A DNA stretch of 19,696 nt from Gammaproteobacteria bacterium (GCA_026984275.1 JALSSM010000087.1:1-19696), one strand, 5' to 3'. Counted from the first letter of the stretch, positions 1 through 7,250 are shown. Program-made: numbers and translations. Notes: a model not told the origin generated them from the sequence alone.

Positions 1-43
1 AGCAGGGGGGCTGTATGGCTTACTTAATAATAACTATCTCGTT

Positions 44-49
44 AGGAGG
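44..49 (+). promoter_or_regulatory. Shine-Dalgarno site of the first dehydrogenase
   Basis: A perfect AGGAGG lies six bases before the ATG at 56 and fixes that start. Only 55 bases of upstream sequence are in the window, so the promoter is probably outside or at the very edge. Confidence 0.8.
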
Positions 50-55
50 TTTAGA

Positions 56-1933
56 ATGAAAAAATTCAAAATCGCCCTGATGTCAGCACAAGCGGCTATT
101 GTCGCAACAGCTCTGACACTTCCGGGCATTTCGATGGCAAATGATGAGGTGATCGCACGATCGCAGGATCCAAACCAGTGGGGGTCGATTGGAGGTAATT
201 ATGGTCTTAATCGTCACAGTACTTTAAAGGATATCAACACAAAAAATGTTAAGGATCTTAACCTGATCTGGTCTCTGTCCAGTGCGACCTTGCGAGGTCA
301 TGAAGGGCAGCCTTTGTTTATCAGCGATGTGGGTGGTAAGCCGATGATGTACGCGGTCACAGCGTGGCCTAATATTGTATGGGCATTAGATTTGTCTAAT
401 CCTGACAACTACAAAATTGCCTGGCGTTATGAAAAGAAAACTGATCGTGATGAATCTGCAATCCCTCGAGCGTGTTGTGACGTTGTAAACCGTGGTTTGT
501 CTTATGTCGATAATCAGGTGGTCTTTGGAACACTTGATGGATATTTGATCAATCTGGATGCGACAACCGGTAAAGAAAACTGGGTTGTCAAACATTCCTA
601 TCCAGAGCATGGTGAAACCCAGACACCGGCACCGATCATTGTTAAAGACAAGGTCATTGCCGGTTTTGGTGGTGACGAATTTGCCGCCCGAGGCCGTCTG
701 ACAGCATACAACCTGAAAGATGGTACCGTGGCCTGGAAATGGCACAGCACCGGCCCTGATAAAGATGTGGGTTATGCACCGGACTTCAACAAGGCGAATC
801 CGCACTATGGAACCGCAGGCTCTGATATTGGTGCTACCACGTATCCCCGTGATGAATGGAAGATCGGCGGTGGTTCTCCCTGGGCGTGGTATTCCTTTGA
901 TCCAAAACTGAATCTTGTGTATGCATCAACAGGTAATCCGGGACACTGGAGTCCTTCCTATCGTTGTGGTGAAGACACGCATGAAAAATGTAACACCGGT
1001 AAATGGGATAACAAATGGTCAATGACGATTTTTGCCCGCGATGCCGATAGTGGTCTGGCTCATTGGGCTTATCAGATGACACCATTTGATCAGTGGGACT
1101 ATGATGGCGTGAACGAAAACATTCTGGTGGAAATGGATATTGACGGTCAGAAGAAACGACCAGTTCTTGTTCATTTTGATCGAAATGGTTTTGCCTATGT
1201 TCTTGATCGACGTGATGGAACCCTGCTTCGAGCACATAAATTCGTTACCGTCGACTGGGCTGAAAAAGTAGATCTGGCAACAGGTCGTCCAGTTAAGGTT
1301 AAGAAAAATTCTCCATTCGCAATTGGCGTGGCAACACATGCTTGTCCATCAGCAATGGGTGGTAAAGATCAACAACCTTGTGCGGTTGATCCCAACGATC
1401 CCGATTATTTCTATTGCCCAACCAACAACTGGTGTATGACGGATGAACCCACCGAGCGTACCCATACAACACAAGGTACGGTCTATGTTTTCGCTAATGT
1501 ACATATGAAGGCAGAAGTTCCGGGCGTATTGGGCAAATTCAAAAAGTTCAACGTAAAGACTGGTAAAACTGTCTGGGAAATTGCAGATAACTATCCAAAC
1601 TGGGGTGGCGCACTCGTCACTGATGGCGGACTTGCTTTCTACGGTAGCTTTGATGGTGACTTCAGAGCAATTGATCGAAATACAGGTAAGAAACTCTGGG
1701 AGCGTCGTCTCGGTTCTGGAATCATCGGTAACCCGATCACTTATAAAACAGCAGGCAAACAATATGTCTCAATCTGGTCAGGAATGGGCGGTTGGGTTGG
1801 TTTACCTCCACTGTTAGATCTGGACACCAGCGATCCTTATGGCGCGATTGGTGCGTCGGCTATTTCAGCAGACAACGACATGATGAAACTTCCAGCGGGC
1901 GGTACTTTGTATACCTTCCGTTTGATGGACTGA
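56..1933 (+). CDS. PQQ-dependent alcohol/methanol dehydrogenase, divergent XoxF-like
   Basis: Periplasmic quinoprotein of 625 residues, predicted to oxidise methanol or another small alcohol with PQQ and pass electrons to a c-type cytochrome. An N-terminal signal peptide runs to about residue 28 (Met-Ala before Asn-Asp). Landmarks of the eight-bladed propeller family are visible: the adjacent Cys140-Cys141 pair before DVVNRG, Glu208, Asn294 (STGNPG), the WDYDG motif with Asp348 and Asp350, and Arg376 (HFDRNG). The second Asp of the Asp-x-Asp pair is the established signature of lanthanide rather than calcium use. Compared with the other dehydrogenase in this window (10082-11935), the Asn-to-Asp spacing is about 12 residues longer because of an insertion carrying Cys304 and Cys312. 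Cys442 and Cys454 are also extra, while Cys430 and Cys460 match the usual second disulfide. It heads a cluster with a XoxJ-like protein and a cytochrome. Whether it falls inside the XoxF clade or in a neighbouring PQQ alcohol dehydrogenase clade cannot be settled by eye. Confidence 0.93.
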   Translation: MKKFKIALMSAQAAIVATALTLPGISMANDEVIARSQDPNQWGSIGGNYGLNRHSTLKDINTKNVKDLNLIWSLSSATLRGHEGQPLFISDVGGKPMMYAVTAWPNIVWALDLSNPDNYKIAWRYEKKTDRDESAIPRACCDVVNRGLSYVDNQVVFGTLDGYLINLDATTGKENWVVKHSYPEHGETQTPAPIIVKDKVIAGFGGDEFAARGRLTAYNLKDGTVAWKWHSTGPDKDVGYAPDFNKANPHYGTAGSDIGATTYPRDEWKIGGGSPWAWYSFDPKLNLVYASTGNPGHWSPSYRCGEDTHEKCNTGKWDNKWSMTIFARDADSGLAHWAYQMTPFDQWDYDGVNENILVEMDIDGQKKRPVLVHFDRNGFAYVLDRRDGTLLRAHKFVTVDWAEKVDLATGRPVKVKKNSPFAIGVATHACPSAMGGKDQQPCAVDPNDPDYFYCPTNNWCMTDEPTERTHTTQGTVYVFANVHMKAEVPGVLGKFKKFNVKTGKTVWEIADNYPNWGGALVTDGGLAFYGSFDGDFRAIDRNTGKKLWERRLGSGIIGNPITYKTAGKQYVSIWSGMGGWVGLPPLLDLDTSDPYGAIGASAISADNDMMKLPAGGTLYTFRLMD

Positions 1934-1966
1934 TCCAGTTTTCTGGCTGAAAAGTAAGTAGTAAAC

Positions 1967-1999
1967 AGCATCCGGTGTTGAAAGGCATCGGATGCTTTA
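1967..1999 (+). terminator. Intra-cluster hairpin, possible attenuator or 3' stabiliser
   Basis: A perfect 8-base inverted repeat (AGCATCCG at 1967-1974 and CGGATGCT at 1989-1996) with a 14-base loop is followed by TTAT. The short T-tract suggests partial termination or protection of the dehydrogenase mRNA 3' end rather than a full stop, since the next gene starts at 2035 on the same strand. Confidence 0.5.
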
Positions 2000-2034
2000 T
2001 TGATTATTGGATAATAATAAAAGAGGAACAGTAC

Positions 2035-3648
2035 ATGAAACATGGTGCACAAAAATGGCTTGGGGTCTTGTCAATCATGATATTGGTTTCAGGCAATGTT
2101 GCTGCAAGCGAAGCAAATAAAATTTCAACCTTGCGCGTCTGTGCTGATCCGGGAAACATGCCTTTATCAAATATAAAAGGTGAAGGTTTTCAAAATAAAA
2201 TTGCCGAAGTTCTGGCCGAATCTCTGGGCGCTAATTTAAGCTATTTCTGGCGGCCAACCATTGAGCGGGGCTTAACAAGAAAAACTTTTGGAGAAGGTAA
2301 GTGTGATGTGATGATGAGCGTCCCCGCCAATATGCCACGTATTCTGACGACCCAACCTTATTACCGAACAACCTACGTGATTGTTCATCGCAACGACAGA
2401 GATTACAACATCAAGAGTCTGGATGACCCCATTTTGAAAGAAGCCAGTATAGGTGTTTTCCAGCGATCAGCCGCCAGGGAAGCCTTACGTCGGCATGGAA
2501 TAAAAAAGAATACCGTCGTGCATGCCATGAGCTGGGTAGGTGATCTGGATGAAAAAGTACAACCCCACCAGCAGGTGGAAAAAGTAACCCGTGGTGAAAT
2601 CGATATGGCTGCAGTCTGGGGTGCTCATGCTGGTTATCACAAGGCGAAGTTAAATGAACCTTTGACACTTGTCCCAATGAATGTTCTTGAAGACACCGTT
2701 TATCTTCAATTTGATATGTCATTGGGTATTGATCGTAGAAAGGGTGAGTTGGCAAAACTGCTGAACGAAACACTGGTAAAGGAAAAAGAAAAAATTCAGA
2801 AAATACTGGAAGAATTCGGTGTGCCATTAGTGAAATGTGACAGTTGTCTGATCTCCGGACATTTACCAGAACATGGTCCCTATGGAGACATCACAACCCC
2901 AGTAGAACCTGGCCCCGGTGATGGTGATGTTGCACTGTCAGATGTAGATAAATGGTTGGCTGACGGAGCCGATATAAACCAGGAGCTGAACAACGCAATC
3001 ATAGCGGACGATCTGCCACGCATTAAATATCTTTTGGATAAGGGAGCTGATGTAAATGCACGCGATCCACAGGGATACACACCTCTGACCAACGCGTTAA
3101 GAAACAAATATCAGCGTGTAACAAAAGTGTTGATCGAACGAGGAGCCGATCTTGAACTCACCGATGGTAATGGCAGATCTCCTTTACTGTTATCAATCGA
3201 AAAAGATGATCAGGAATCAGCGGGAATGTTACTGGATGCCGGTGCTGATCCGACAGTCACTAATAAAAAGGGTTTAACAGCATTACATGTCGCGGTTGAA
3301 TTTGCTTCGCCTTCACTGGTGGAATATCTGATAGAACGTGGACTGGATCTCAATAGCAAGAATCCGGCGGGTTATACACCTTTGATGGTTGCTGTGGCCA
3401 AACATGCCGAAAAAAATACGATTGCCCTGCTGAAACATGGTGCAGACGTAAATGCAAGAAATAAGGTGGGCGTGACAGCCTTGATGATCGCAGTTGCAAG
3501 TAAGGAAATATTGCTGGTTGAACACTTGATCAAAGCCGGTGCAAAGATTGATGCATCCACTGATGATGGACAAACAGCATTAACCATCGCACATAAAAAT
3601 GGTTTTGATGATGTTGAGAACTTATTGAATCAAGGAGGTGATTCATGA
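2035..3648 (+). CDS. XoxJ/MxaJ-type periplasmic binding protein fused to ankyrin repeats
   Basis: Predicted exported protein of 537 residues. The ATG at 2035 is preferred over an upstream in-frame start at 1975 because GAGGA lies at 2023-2027 and a signal peptide (about residues 1-25) follows directly. Residues 32-285 resemble the quinoprotein-dehydrogenase-associated solute-binding family (MxaJ/XoxJ): VCADPGNMPLSN near residue 35, GEGFQNKIAEVLA at 49-61, and a CDSC motif at 268-271. This family is thought to assist maturation or activation of the dehydrogenase; the exact role is unsettled. A Pro/Gly-rich linker (about 288-298) leads to about seven ankyrin repeats at 315-537, recognisable by G-x-T-P/A-L and LL-x-x-GAD-x-N cores. 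The ankyrin part suggests a protein-protein contact in the periplasm. Its stop overlaps the next start as ATGA, so the two are translationally coupled. Confidence 0.9.
   Translation: MKHGAQKWLGVLSIMILVSGNVAASEANKISTLRVCADPGNMPLSNIKGEGFQNKIAEVLAESLGANLSYFWRPTIERGLTRKTFGEGKCDVMMSVPANMPRILTTQPYYRTTYVIVHRNDRDYNIKSLDDPILKEASIGVFQRSAAREALRRHGIKKNTVVHAMSWVGDLDEKVQPHQQVEKVTRGEIDMAAVWGAHAGYHKAKLNEPLTLVPMNVLEDTVYLQFDMSLGIDRRKGELAKLLNETLVKEKEKIQKILEEFGVPLVKCDSCLISGHLPEHGPYGDITTPVEPGPGDGDVALSDVDKWLADGADINQELNNAIIADDLPRIKYLLDKGADVNARDPQGYTPLTNALRNKYQRVTKVLIERGADLELTDGNGRSPLLLSIEKDDQESAGMLLDAGADPTVTNKKGLTALHVAVEFASPSLVEYLIERGLDLNSKNPAGYTPLMVAVAKHAEKNTIALLKHGADVNARNKVGVTALMIAVASKEILLVEHLIKAGAKIDASTDDGQTALTIAHKNGFDDVENLLNQGGDS
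3632..3640 (+). promoter_or_regulatory. Strong Shine-Dalgarno inside the preceding gene
   Basis: AAGGAGGTG sits four bases before the ATG at 3645, inside the last codons of the ankyrin fusion. Together with the ATGA stop/start overlap it decides this start and points to coupled translation. Confidence 0.75.
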
Positions 3649-4724
3649 ACAGTAAATTTTTATTATTGATGGTGACATTGATCACTTCACAAAGTGTTTT
3701 TGCTTCAACCGAAATTGAGCTGGAAGAAGGAGAGGCTCTTTTATTTGGTGGGCGCTGTGTTACCGGTCTGTCACAGGGACAGATGGTCGATACAGATTGT
3801 AAAACAAGGATGACGTTTGAGGATGGTAAGGTTCTCTGTTTTTCAAGCAGAGCATCTCGAGATACTTTTTTACAGGATCCGGAGGGCAATCTTGAAAAAG
3901 CAAAAAAGTTTGCAGCACTGACACCGGATGCAGATCAGAACACTAAGACCGAACCGAATATTCCTGAAGCGCTGAAAAAAGCAGGTCGTGAAATCACGCC
4001 TGAAGAAGGAAAAGCTTTCATAAAAGATCATCTTGAAAAAAACATCATCGATGGTGTTTATCCATTTATTGATCCTCGCTATGGAACAGAGTTGCCATTG
4101 GTTTATGACGAGATCCTGTTCGTTCGTCGCATGCATGGTTACGGCGTTTTCCCCAGTGTGAAGTTTCATCATAAAGATAATCCTGATAAACAGTATGTAC
4201 TGGATTTCTGGCTTAAGGCGCCTGCAGATCAAATAGAGATCATGGATATCCGCCTCTACAAAGAACCAAAGAAAGTGGATGACAGTTACGTGCTTGCAAC
4301 CCGTTTACCTGCTCCCTGGTGGTGGTTACCGGCCTCGGAGCACCCGGGTGAGAGTGAAGAAAAACGTGGCTGGGAAATCATGTCAGCGATTCACGAACAT
4401 ATTGCTGATCAGAAAAGAAATAATAACGGTTTTTATAAATTAAAGGATTCAGAAACAGGCGAAGAAATTGATCTGGATTTTGTGGATATTCATATGCCTG
4501 TTCGAAAACTGAAAGAAGATGGTCGTTATTTCGCCTGTACCGATTTTCGTGAGAAAGATAGTAAGGAAAAATTTTACGACATTGATTTCTGGTTGGATGA
4601 AAAAACGGGTGAGATAAAAGTGGGTGATGTAAGGATCCATAAGATTCCACAAAACATCGATGGAAGGTGGATACAGATCCCGAGATATGATTTTGAAAAC
4701 CTGGAGTATGACGAGGTTCCGTAG
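3645..4724 (+). CDS. Exported protein with YHS-like N-terminus and duplicated C-terminal domain, function unknown
   Basis: I do not recognise a named family for the full 359 residues. A signal peptide is evident (residues 1-20, cleavage after VFA). Residues 29-90 resemble a YHS/NosL-like metal-binding module: GGRCVTG with Cys38, Cys52, then GKVLCFSS with Cys65, then FLQDPEGNLEKA. After a polar linker, two similar segments follow at about 121-216 and 243-342. Both end with DFWL, then a spaced D-x-R-x-x-K-x-P-x-x-x-D pattern (DFWL at 187-190 and 314-317; Arg203 and Arg330), so they look like an internal duplication. They are joined by an aromatic stretch, PAPWWWLP, at 222-229. Position between the XoxJ-like gene and the cytochrome gene suggests a periplasmic helper for quinoprotein assembly, metal handling or electron transfer. 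That is inference from context only. Confidence 0.85.
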   Translation: MNSKFLLLMVTLITSQSVFASTEIELEEGEALLFGGRCVTGLSQGQMVDTDCKTRMTFEDGKVLCFSSRASRDTFLQDPEGNLEKAKKFAALTPDADQNTKTEPNIPEALKKAGREITPEEGKAFIKDHLEKNIIDGVYPFIDPRYGTELPLVYDEILFVRRMHGYGVFPSVKFHHKDNPDKQYVLDFWLKAPADQIEIMDIRLYKEPKKVDDSYVLATRLPAPWWWLPASEHPGESEEKRGWEIMSAIHEHIADQKRNNNGFYKLKDSETGEEIDLDFVDIHMPVRKLKEDGRYFACTDFREKDSKEKFYDIDFWLDEKTGEIKVGDVRIHKIPQNIDGRWIQIPRYDFENLEYDEVP

Positions 4725-4752
4725 AAAAGTAGTTATAAAATTAATTGAAAAA

Positions 4753-4758
4753 GAGGAG
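4753..4758 (+). promoter_or_regulatory. Shine-Dalgarno site of the cytochrome gene
   Basis: GAGGAG lies five bases before the ATG at 4764 and supports that start. The 39-base gap to the preceding gene has no hairpin that I can see, so the genes are probably co-transcribed. Confidence 0.65.
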
Positions 4759-4763
4759 AAACA

Positions 4764-5435
4764 ATGATTAGTCAATGGAAAAAAATATCGATAGCAATGT
4801 TAGTGAGTGGAGCCGGAATATTAGTCGCCTGTAATGCCTCTGATGATCCTGCACCCAATCAGCCAGTAGAAAAATCTATGGGAACGGAGGTTGTTGATGT
4901 CGATATGGGGTCTGCACCAGCAGCAAGTCAGGCAGAGAGTAGCAAATTTAAAGAACCGATTGTGCTTGCGGCTGTTGATCAGCCTATTCCTGATGCAAAA
5001 GAAGAAGTAGAAGGGTTGCCAGAAGTGTCTGGTCTGGAAGATGGAAAGTCAGCACCTGAGGTGGCAAAGGATACCAGTATCAAACTAAAGAACCCATTCA
5101 CCGGAGACGCAGATAAGATAGAAGAGGGTAAGAAAAAATGGTTTTCATTTGGTTGCAGTGGTTGTCATGGTGGTGGCGGTGGTGGTGGCATGTGTCCATC
5201 AGCGATCAATGAGAAGTGGGTTTATGGGGGCAATGATGATGTGTTGTTTCGTTTAATCACACTGGGTTCTGATCAGTTAATGGCACAGGGGCACGTCCGG
5301 GTTAAAAAAGAATCTGTCGTGGCGCCTATGCCGCAAGTCGGCGAGATGACCGATATGACCACAGAAGATGTCTGGTTGGTATTGACTTATCTGCGTTCCA
5401 AATTTAAAGGCCGTGACGAAAAAATAGAGTGGTGA
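4764..5435 (+). CDS. Lipoprotein c-type cytochrome of the methanol-oxidation type (XoxG-like role)
   Basis: Predicted membrane-anchored monohaem cytochrome c of 223 residues, likely electron acceptor for one or both quinoproteins. A lipobox (LVAC, Cys23) ends the signal sequence. Residues 24-110 are a low-complexity acidic and Pro/Ala-rich spacer. The haem domain begins near 111: CSGCH at 131-135, then a run of seven glycines (136-142), then Met-Cys (Cys144). Met189 in the APMP motif is the best candidate axial ligand. The Gly run, the extra Cys and the FRLITLGSD segment resemble the 'c-type cytochrome, methanol metabolism-related' family rather than classical cytochrome cL. The four cysteines are Cys23, Cys131, Cys134 and Cys144. 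Its place in the dehydrogenase/XoxJ cluster matches the position usually taken by XoxG, but orthology is not proven. Confidence 0.9.
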   Translation: MISQWKKISIAMLVSGAGILVACNASDDPAPNQPVEKSMGTEVVDVDMGSAPAASQAESSKFKEPIVLAAVDQPIPDAKEEVEGLPEVSGLEDGKSAPEVAKDTSIKLKNPFTGDADKIEEGKKKWFSFGCSGCHGGGGGGGMCPSAINEKWVYGGNDDVLFRLITLGSDQLMAQGHVRVKKESVVAPMPQVGEMTDMTTEDVWLVLTYLRSKFKGRDEKIEW

Positions 5436-5447
5436 AATTAGTAGTAT

Positions 5448-6317
5448 ATGGAGATTAAAAAAATAATGAATTTCATAAATATAAATCATAATCGCCAGCA
5501 TAGTTTGCTGGCGATTTTTTTGCTGGCTTTGTTTGGTCTGTTTCAATCAGTAGCGAAGGCGGCTGATCAACTGGAGATCAATCTTGCATTCTTTGGTGGG
5601 TCTGAAAACCCACCCTACCTGGGTGTTGTTCAGGGAATCAACGAGGCAAACCTTCAGGGTGAGTTTCTTGGACAAAAATACATCGGCAAGAATTATCCTG
5701 ACAGTAATTTGATCCCGGTAAAAGATCCCGTACCTTCAGCAATTCTGGCAGATGTAGATGTGGAAAGTTTACGCATCCTGAGTCAACTCAACCCTGGGAT
5801 TCCTATTCTAAATTTGTCAGAAGAACACAATATTCTAAGACAATTATGTTTGCCTAATGTTTTGCATGTTATCCCCAGTGATCAAATGAAAAAGGATGCA
5901 GAAGCACAATGGAAAAAGAAAAATCCAGCTTCGAAAGCGATAGCACAATCATGGCATCCAGATTTCAGGAAATATGCCGCAAAGCAGTTGAATAATCGTT
6001 TTAGAGAGGCTTCTTTGCAACGCATGGATGATTATTCATATGCAGGTTGGGCTGCGGTAAAAATAGTCGCTGATGCGGTGGTTAGAACACAGTCAACAAA
6101 GCCCGAAGTGCTATTACATTTTCTAAAAAACGATCTGGTTTTTGATGGAAACAAAGGTGTAAAAATGAGTTTCCGATCTACAGGGCAGTTGCGTCAATTA
6201 ATGCTATTGGTAGAAGATGGAAAGATTGTCGGTGAAGCACCCGTTGTGGGTGTTGTCGATCGACATGATCTGGATAGTCTGGGGCTGGAGATAGAAGACT
6301 CAGAGGGTTGCCAGTAA
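5448..6317 (+). CDS. Short periplasmic binding protein of the PQQ-alcohol-dehydrogenase-system type
   Basis: Predicted periplasmic protein of up to 289 residues. The signal peptide is LLAIFLLALFGLF followed by cleavage near VAKA. Two starts are possible: 5448, or 5466 with GGAG at 5450-5453 upstream of it. The N-lobe start (NLAFFGGSENPPYLGVV) and the later stretch (SWHP, LNNRFREA, YAGWAAVKIVADAVVRT, then FDGNKGVKMSFR and GQLRQ) match my recollection of the branched-chain-amino-acid-binding-like family annotated as substrate-binding protein of the PQQ-dependent alcohol dehydrogenase system. Members I know of are about 350-400 residues, and here roughly 80-100 central residues seem absent between the VLHVIPSD segment and the SWHP segment. 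No ABC permease or ATPase is present in the window, so transport is doubtful. A terminator-like hairpin lies within its first codons. Confidence 0.8.
   Translation: MEIKKIMNFININHNRQHSLLAIFLLALFGLFQSVAKAADQLEINLAFFGGSENPPYLGVVQGINEANLQGEFLGQKYIGKNYPDSNLIPVKDPVPSAILADVDVESLRILSQLNPGIPILNLSEEHNILRQLCLPNVLHVIPSDQMKKDAEAQWKKKNPASKAIAQSWHPDFRKYAAKQLNNRFREASLQRMDDYSYAGWAAVKIVADAVVRTQSTKPEVLLHFLKNDLVFDGNKGVKMSFRSTGQLRQLMLLVEDGKIVGEAPVVGVVDRHDLDSLGLEIEDSEGCQ
5491..5521 (+). terminator. Intrinsic-terminator-like hairpin inside signal-peptide codons
   Basis: A perfect 10-base inverted repeat (ATCGCCAGCA at 5491-5500, TGCTGGCGAT at 5506-5515) with a 5-base loop is followed directly by a run of T. This is a classical intrinsic terminator shape, placed after the cytochrome gene but within the reading frame of the next gene (codons for HSLLAIFLL). 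It may reduce transcription of the last gene relative to the upstream ones. Confidence 0.7.
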
Positions 6318-6328
6318 ATAAGTCAGGC

Positions 6329-6353
6329 AAAAAAAGGCCATCATCTGATGGCC
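6329..6353 (-). terminator. Hairpin with T-tract readable on the minus strand
   Basis: GGCCATCA (6336-6343) and TGATGGCC (6346-6353) form an inverted repeat. Seven A at 6329-6335 give a T-tract only when read on the minus strand. On the + strand it is a stem without a T-tract, just after the stop at 6317. It may still act as the 3' end of the + strand cluster, possibly with help from other factors. Confidence 0.4.
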
Positions 6354-6438
6354 GAAAGTGCTAACTGTAACATCTAAATATAAAGAGACTATGAATTTCT
6401 GCAGCTGCTTTTTTATGAACGTACCTTCTGATGTCCAT

Positions 6439-6458
6439 TAAACATTTGCCAATGTTTA
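6439..6458. promoter_or_regulatory. Perfect palindrome upstream of a response regulator gene, candidate operator
   Basis: TAAACATT, a 4-base spacer TGCC, then AATGTTTA form an exact inverted repeat about 125 bases before the start at 6582. The 264-base gap otherwise holds only the hairpin at 6329-6353. I could not place a convincing -35/-10 pair. The size and symmetry suit a dimeric regulator, perhaps an autoregulated LuxR-type protein, but this is a guess. Confidence 0.35.
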
Positions 6459-6581
6459 GTATTGCCCTTTTTGGGGATGGTTGCCAGATGTGAAATTCAT
6501 TAAAAATGTCATGATTTAAACCTACCAATAGCAGGAAAGTCTCCCAAAAAGATTGAAGATAATGATCTGGAATAGTCCTTT

Positions 6582-7250
6582 ATGGTGAAAAAAAACAGCA
6601 TCTTGTTGGTTGACGATCATATCGTTATGCGATCAGGGTGCCGTGAGTTGTTAGGTCAGGCTGGTTTTGAAATTGTTGGTGAGGCAATCAGTGGCGAAGA
6701 AGCATGCAAGCTATATCAAAGCCTTATGCCGGATGTGGTCATTATGGATTTGACGATGGAAGGAATGGGGGGGTTGGAGGCAGTTCGTCGGATCTGTAAT
6801 AACGATGAAAATGCAAAAATTATTATTCTGACAATGCACGATGATGCCAGTTTTGCTTCTCGATCGATTAAAAATGGTGCAAAAGGTTTTGTGACCAAAA
6901 CAAGTCCACCTGAGATACTGGTTCATGGAATCAAGGAGGTAATAAGAGGGGGGAATTATTTTAGTCCTGATATTGCACAAACATTAGCGATTGGGAGTGT
7001 GACCAATCGATCAAACCCGATATTAAAGTTGTCCAACCGGGAGTTTGATATTTTTACTCAACTGGTAAATGGTTCCCCGACAGCACAAATTGCTCAGAAC
7101 TTATCATTAAGTCAGAAAACGGTTTCAAACTATATGTTAAAGATTAAGCAAAAGCTGGAAGTTAGTAGTATTGCTGAGATGGTCAAGCTGGCGATAAATC
7201 ATGGTACGGATAAACATAATATCATGAGTTCTGGTGAGTACAGAAAGTAA
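6582..7250 (+). CDS. NarL/FixJ-type (LuxR-family) response regulator
   Basis: Two-domain transcriptional regulator of 222 residues. The receiver (about 6-122) shows the acidic pair Asp11-Asp12, phospho-acceptor Asp56 in VVIMD, a conserved Thr in IIILTMHDD, and Lys in FVTKTS. The GerE/LuxR helix-turn-helix (about 148-210) has LSNREFDIF and SQKTVSNYMLKIKQKL. It resembles the second regulator (13370-14008) closely, including EAVRRI and DENAK, so the two are probably paralogs. LuxR-type regulators such as MxaB control methanol dehydrogenase genes in several methylotrophs, so a similar role here is reasonable inference. No kinase gene is adjacent. Start codon ATG at 6582 has no clear Shine-Dalgarno. 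It runs convergent to the TonB receptor gene across a shared terminator. Confidence 0.93.
   Translation: MVKKNSILLVDDHIVMRSGCRELLGQAGFEIVGEAISGEEACKLYQSLMPDVVIMDLTMEGMGGLEAVRRICNNDENAKIIILTMHDDASFASRSIKNGAKGFVTKTSPPEILVHGIKEVIRGGNYFSPDIAQTLAIGSVTNRSNPILKLSNREFDIFTQLVNGSPTAQIAQNLSLSQKTVSNYMLKIKQKLEVSSIAEMVKLAINHGTDKHNIMSSGEYRK

Noticed and set aside
386..1762. Minus-strand open frames of 100-140 codons opposite the first dehydrogenase
   Set aside because: They lie entirely within a clearly coding + strand gene, have no Shine-Dalgarno sites, and their products have no recognisable signal or domain pattern.
56..1933. Calling the first dehydrogenase MxaF (calcium type)
   Set aside because: It has Asp at the second position of the Asp-x-Asp motif, and no small-subunit mxaI gene is present.
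5161..5190. GGT/GGC-rich tract in the cytochrome gene as a tandem repeat element
   Set aside because: It is in frame, codes for the glycine run right after CSGCH, and fits the protein family.
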